Below are positions 60,816 to 64,000 of a stretch of 64,000 nucleotides of DNA, piece by piece (the first letter of the stretch is position 1; each line of letters starts with the position of its first letter). The notes below the pieces were generated by a model that saw nothing but the letters and a program-made list of their open reading frames with translations, did no database searches and was not told where the DNA came from. Origin of the DNA: Pseudomonas sp. RIT288 (GTDB lineage Bacteria; Pseudomonadota; Gammaproteobacteria; Pseudomonadales; Pseudomonadaceae); assembly GCF_000631985.1 (NCBI RefSeq), contig NZ_JFYN01000041.1:1-64000 (forward strand), in the 5' to 3' direction. Both the position numbers and the translations under genes were made by a program.

Positions 60816-61415
60816 ATGAAGATTCTGTTGATCGGTGCCGCCGGCACCATCGGTTCGGCCGTGGATAAAGAGCTGAGCCAGCGTCACGAAGTGATTCGCA
60901 TCGGTCGCAGCAGCGGCGACTTCCAGGTGGACATCAGCGACAGCGCATCGATTCGCAAGCTGTTTGAACAGACCGGCAAGTTCGATGCGCTGATCTGTGC
61001 CGCCGGCAACGTGACCTTTGCTCCGCTCGGCGAGATGAACGCTGACAGCTTCGCTCTGGGCCTCAAAGACAAGCTGATGGGCCAGGTCAACCTGCTGCTG
61101 ATCGGTCGCGAATACGCCAACGACGGTGCCTCGTTCACCTTCACCACGGGCGTGCTCAGTCATGACCCGATCCGTACCGGCGCCTCGGCGGCCTTGGTCA
61201 ACGGCGCGCTGGACAGCTTCGTCAAAGCCGCCGCCATCGAATTACCGCGCGGTCTACGGGTGAATTCGATCAGCCCGACCGTGCTGCTGGAAGCCATGGG
61301 CAGCTACGCCCCGTACTTCCGTGGCTACAAGCCGGTTCCTGCAGCCGATGTGGCATTGGCCTACGCCAAAAGTGTCGAAGGCCTGCAAACCGGTCAGACC
61401 TTTCACGTCAACTGA
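60816..61415 (+). CDS. Short-chain dehydrogenase-like protein without the YxxxK motif
   Basis: The 199-residue protein is a small SDR. The nucleotide-binding LLIGAAGTIGSAVDKEL and an AAG motif (ALICAAGNVTF) are present, but where classical SDRs have Tyr-x-x-x-Lys it reads GASAALVNGAL, so the classical catalytic Tyr and Lys are missing. GAGGAACAG stands before the ATG at 60816. The group (resembling PRK07578-type proteins) is widespread beside LysR regulators; the substrate and even the activity are open. Confidence 0.82.
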   Translation: MKILLIGAAGTIGSAVDKELSQRHEVIRIGRSSGDFQVDISDSASIRKLFEQTGKFDALICAAGNVTFAPLGEMNADSFALGLKDKLMGQVNLLLIGREYANDGASFTFTTGVLSHDPIRTGASAALVNGALDSFVKAAAIELPRGLRVNSISPTVLLEAMGSYAPYFRGYKPVPAADVALAYAKSVEGLQTGQTFHVN

Positions 61416-61437
61416 AGACCGCGCAGGCAGGGGTGCA

Positions 61438-62544
61438 TCAACGGGCCACTTCGGCTCCTGCGGTGCGCCCGCCCGCACGTTCGCGCAACCAGCGCTGCAA
61501 CGGCCGTTCGAACCAGTAGTGACATAGCAGGCTGCTGCCGATCAGCACGGCAAAGAACAGCAGCAGGCTCCACGGCTGATAAAAAACGGCGCGTCCGGGC
61601 AGGAATTTATCAGCCAGCAGGGCCGCGACAATCTGCAGCGGAAAGTGCAGCAGGTAGGAGGCATAGCTGATGTCCCCAAGCCAGGACAAACGGCGCGCCA
61701 GCGGCTGCAACCATGGGTGACAAGCCGCAACGGCAACGATGGTCAACGGTAACAGCACGGCAAACCTGATGCGTTGTGATTGCGCCTCATCGCTGCCGAT
61801 CCACCACCAGCCCGCCACACAGGTCAGCACCAGCCCGGCGGCGACCCAACGCAAATCAAAACGCCGCAACAACCAGTCCACGGCGATATAAGCCAATCCA
61901 CCACAGAAAAAACCAAACACCCCGAGGCTGATTTTGTACTGCGTCGGAAACAGCCACAGGCTTACGGCAATCAGCAACGCACTGATCAGCAGCGGCGCCG
62001 GCGAGTAACGCCACAGCAGGAAAAACCCTGCATAAAGCAACACCTCCACCGATATCGACCAGGCCGGGCCGTTAAATGACCAGCCCTGCTCCAGCCCCCA
62101 GGCCGGAGCCAGAAACACATTGAGGAGCGCGTGCCAGGCATCGTTGAACGGGTAGACAAACGCGTTGCCGGTGTGCGCGCTGTAGATTTTCTGCAGCATG
62201 GCTACCGCCAAAAAAGTCGCCAGGTGCAAGGGATAGATCCGACTGAAACGTTCGCTGAAAAACTGTTTGCCGCTGATTTCGCGTTGCGCCAGCGCTCGGG
62301 CGAACAACCAGAAAAAAATGAATCCGGAAAGACTGAAGAAGAGCGAAACGGCATCACCGCCATGTCGGTAGAACAATGAAAACAGGCTGTACAACGGCTG
62401 GTCTTCACGTTGCAACGGTCCGGGCACTGCGCCTTGAAAAAAGAAGTGCTGCCAATGCCAGAACACGACAGCCAATGCCGCGATGCCGCGCAGGGCGTCC
62501 AGCGCGTACAGCCGCTCAGGGAATACCGAAGGGTTTTGCTTCAT
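61438..62544 (-). CDS. Acyltransferase-3 (OafA/YrhL-type) membrane protein
   Basis: The 368-residue protein has ten or so helices and the acyltransferase-3 motifs: LYALDALRGIAALAVVFWHW with the catalytic-type His, LFFSLSGFIFFW, and FSERFSRIYPLH. It would move acyl groups (usually acetyl) onto a sugar of the cell surface, such as O-antigen or an exopolysaccharide. No polysaccharide genes are nearby, so the acceptor is unknown. The end (WFERPLQRWLR) fits the family, so it looks complete. Confidence 0.88.
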   Translation of the reverse strand: MKQNPSVFPERLYALDALRGIAALAVVFWHWQHFFFQGAVPGPLQREDQPLYSLFSLFYRHGGDAVSLFFSLSGFIFFWLFARALAQREISGKQFFSERFSRIYPLHLATFLAVAMLQKIYSAHTGNAFVYPFNDAWHALLNVFLAPAWGLEQGWSFNGPAWSISVEVLLYAGFFLLWRYSPAPLLISALLIAVSLWLFPTQYKISLGVFGFFCGGLAYIAVDWLLRRFDLRWVAAGLVLTCVAGWWWIGSDEAQSQRIRFAVLLPLTIVAVAACHPWLQPLARRLSWLGDISYASYLLHFPLQIVAALLADKFLPGRAVFYQPWSLLLFFAVLIGSSLLCHYWFERPLQRWLRERAGGRTAGAEVAR

Positions 62545-62688
62545 GCACCATCAATCCATGCCCGCACAGGTACGTCACTATGCTGGCGGGCAACGGGCAA
62601 CTCAATAGCGAGCCCAAGCCGCCCACTCAAGTCTTGTGATCGACGGTCAGCCTGCGTAACGTGGCGGCACTTGTCTGGAGAGCCGAAG

Positions 62689-63342
62689 ATGCGTGTTGCC
62701 CGTTCGTTGATCGTTGTTGCCCTGCTGCCACTGTTCGCCGCCTGCCAATTGCTCGATGGCCCGCGGGAAAGCGCGTCCCACATCGGACAAACCCGGATGC
62801 AGGGGCAGTTGACGGCGGCCGACGGCAAACTGGTGTTCCAGCCCTGTGGCGAACAACGTCAGTACGTGGTCAACGACATCGGCGGCACCAGCGTGCTGCA
62901 AGAGGCCGCGAGCCTCGCCGATCAGCAGGGCAAGCTGTTTGCCGATGTGCGCGGGAAGATCGCCGGCGACCGCCTCGACCTCGGCCAGTTGTATCGGGTC
63001 GAGCGTTCCGGCACCGCGTGCGATGACCCGAACTTCAAACTGTTGATCCTGCGTGCCGCGGGCCACGGTCCCGAGTGGAACGTCAAAGTCAGCGGCAAGG
63101 GCATGGTCATCGATCGTGAAGGCCAGCCCGCGCTGGCGGTGCCTTATGTCGAAGAGCAACTGGGCGACGGCCGCTTCAACCTCAGCAGCGAAGCCAACAA
63201 CCAGCGCATCGAGTTGTGGGTCGCGCCGCAACGCTGCGTCGACAGCAGCACCGGCAGCGTGCAGCACATGAGCGCCGAACTGCGCATCGACGGCAAGGTC
63301 GAGCGTGGTTGCGGGTATTTCGGCGGATCGCGTAACGACTGA
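62689..63342 (+). CDS. Putative envelope lipoprotein (COG3650-like)
   Basis: The 217-residue protein begins with a lipoprotein signal (RSLIVVALLPLFAAC, Cys19). Its two halves look like small beta domains: GKLVFQPCGEQRQYVVNDIG and a later CDDPNFKLLILRAAGHGPEW repeat-like region with paired cysteines near the end (RCVDSSTG, RGCGYFGG). GGAGAGCCGAAG precedes the ATG at 62689. It resembles a group of membrane lipoproteins of unknown function seen in Pseudomonas. The frame upstream to 62410 is not used. Confidence 0.78.
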   Translation: MRVARSLIVVALLPLFAACQLLDGPRESASHIGQTRMQGQLTAADGKLVFQPCGEQRQYVVNDIGGTSVLQEAASLADQQGKLFADVRGKIAGDRLDLGQLYRVERSGTACDDPNFKLLILRAAGHGPEWNVKVSGKGMVIDREGQPALAVPYVEEQLGDGRFNLSSEANNQRIELWVAPQRCVDSSTGSVQHMSAELRIDGKVERGCGYFGGSRND

Positions 63343-63439
63343 GCGTTTTAGCCTCACCGGATCCGGCCTTTGCGGCTTATAATCGCGGCCTTCAAACGCC
63401 CTGGCGCAGTTGTGCGCCCCGCGAATCCGGATCCTCGCC

Positions 63440-64000
63440 ATGTTACGAATCACCGAACTCAAGCTGCCAATCGACCATCCCGAAGAAGACCTGCGTGCCG
63501 CCATCGTGCAGCGCCTGGGCATCGCCAGCGATGACTTGCTCGATTTCACCTTGTTCAAGCGCAGCTACGACGCGCGCAAAAAGTCCTCCGAACTGTGCTT
63601 CATCTACACCATCGACCTCAACGTGCGCGACGAGGCCAAGGTGCTGGGCAAGTTCGCCGACGACCGTAACGTCAACGTGGCGCCGGATGTCAGCTACAAA
63701 TTCGTCGGCCAGGCGCCAAACGACCTGAGCCAGCGCCCGATCGTGGTCGGTTTCGGCCCGTGCGGGATCTTCGCCGGCCTGTTGCTGGCGCAGATGGGCT
63801 TCAAGCCGATCATCCTTGAACGTGGCACCGAAGTCCGTCAGCGCACCAAGGACACCTGGGGCCTGTGGCGTAAAAGCGTGCTCAACCCCGAGTCCAACGT
63901 GCAGTTCGGCGAAGGCGGCGCGGGCACGTTCTCCGACGGCAAGCTGTACAGCCAGATCAAGGATCCGAAGTTCCTTGGCCGCAAAGTCCTGCACGAATTC
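63440..64000 (+). CDS. FAD-dependent dehydrogenase of the COG2509 group, 3' end beyond the window
   Basis: The first 187 residues are visible. A small N-terminal alpha/beta domain (MLRITELKLPIDHPEEDLRA, about 1-95) precedes an FAD-binding Rossmann motif PIVVGFGPCGIFAGLLLAQM near residue 100, and the substrate-side motif QFGEGGAGTFSDGKLYSQIK near 155-174. Family members are usually about 540 residues. They are annotated as uncharacterised FAD-dependent dehydrogenases; the reaction is not known. The gene is cut by the window end, not broken. Confidence 0.87.
   Translation, partial: MLRITELKLPIDHPEEDLRAAIVQRLGIASDDLLDFTLFKRSYDARKKSSELCFIYTIDLNVRDEAKVLGKFADDRNVNVAPDVSYKFVGQAPNDLSQRPIVVGFGPCGIFAGLLLAQMGFKPIILERGTEVRQRTKDTWGLWRKSVLNPESNVQFGEGGAGTFSDGKLYSQIKDPKFLGRKVLHEF

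Overview
This window comes from a Pseudomonas of the P. fluorescens group. The supporting signs are the GC-rich codon use, an EmhABC/TtgABC-type efflux operon with its TetR repressor and a TtgR-like operator, a XenB-type ene-reductase, a pca (protocatechuate) cluster, braCDEFG, and about fourteen copies of the imperfect palindromes (GATCGCAGCCT.CGGCAGCTCCTAC and GTGGGAGCGAGCCTGCTCGCGAA) that act as REP/REPIN elements in these genomes. No tRNA, rRNA, CRISPR array, prophage or insertion sequence was seen. Assignments come from reading sequence and motifs; no database was searched.

Layout. 1-10.6 kb: TPM-domain protein (cut by the window edge, beside a suspicious perfect inverted repeat) and LemA, the periplasmic beta-glucosidase BglX, a ClsB-like phospholipase D, YceI, a serine hydrolase pair, a degenerate acyl-CoA dehydrogenase-like protein, the ornithine-lipid genes olsBA and AcpH. 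10.6-20.3 kb: an ArsR regulator, an MFS exporter and XenB in one unit, then emhR divergent from emhABC. 20.6-24.5 kb: an OprD-family porin, then a sulfide:quinone-reductase-like flavoprotein, a DUF1641 protein and a methyltransferase in a row. 24.5-35.6 kb: all pca functions on the minus strand in the order pcaR-K-I-J-F-H-G-T-B-D-C, covering regulator, uptake and every step from protocatechuate to succinyl-CoA and acetyl-CoA. 36-43.2 kb: small conserved genes, the phosphate transporter PitA, a 776-bp inverted-repeat element with a 12-copy hexamer, a 37-residue CcoM-like membrane peptide and RapA. 43.3-51.6 kb: a Spinster-like MFS carrier, a YkgJ cysteine-cluster protein, an MHYT-GGDEF-EAL sensor, a 3-hydroxyisobutyrate dehydrogenase-like enzyme and a large tubulin/FtsZ-like protein. 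51.9-57 kb: the branched-chain amino-acid ABC system braCDEFG. 57.2-59.6 kb: a four-gene DUF2282-DUF692-DUF2063-DoxX operon, the bufferin (copper-binding RiPP) type. 59.8-64 kb: LysR/SDR divergent pair, an acyltransferase, a lipoprotein and the start of a COG2509 flavoprotein.

Most promising for new biology are the chromosomal single-gene tubulin-like GTPase (48772-50970), the bufferin-type operon (57193-59642), and the large inverted-repeat element (38333-39108). Smaller points of interest are candidate PcaR operators with 12-8-12 geometry, REP elements that supply stop codons, and a small CcoM-like gene missed by length cut-offs.
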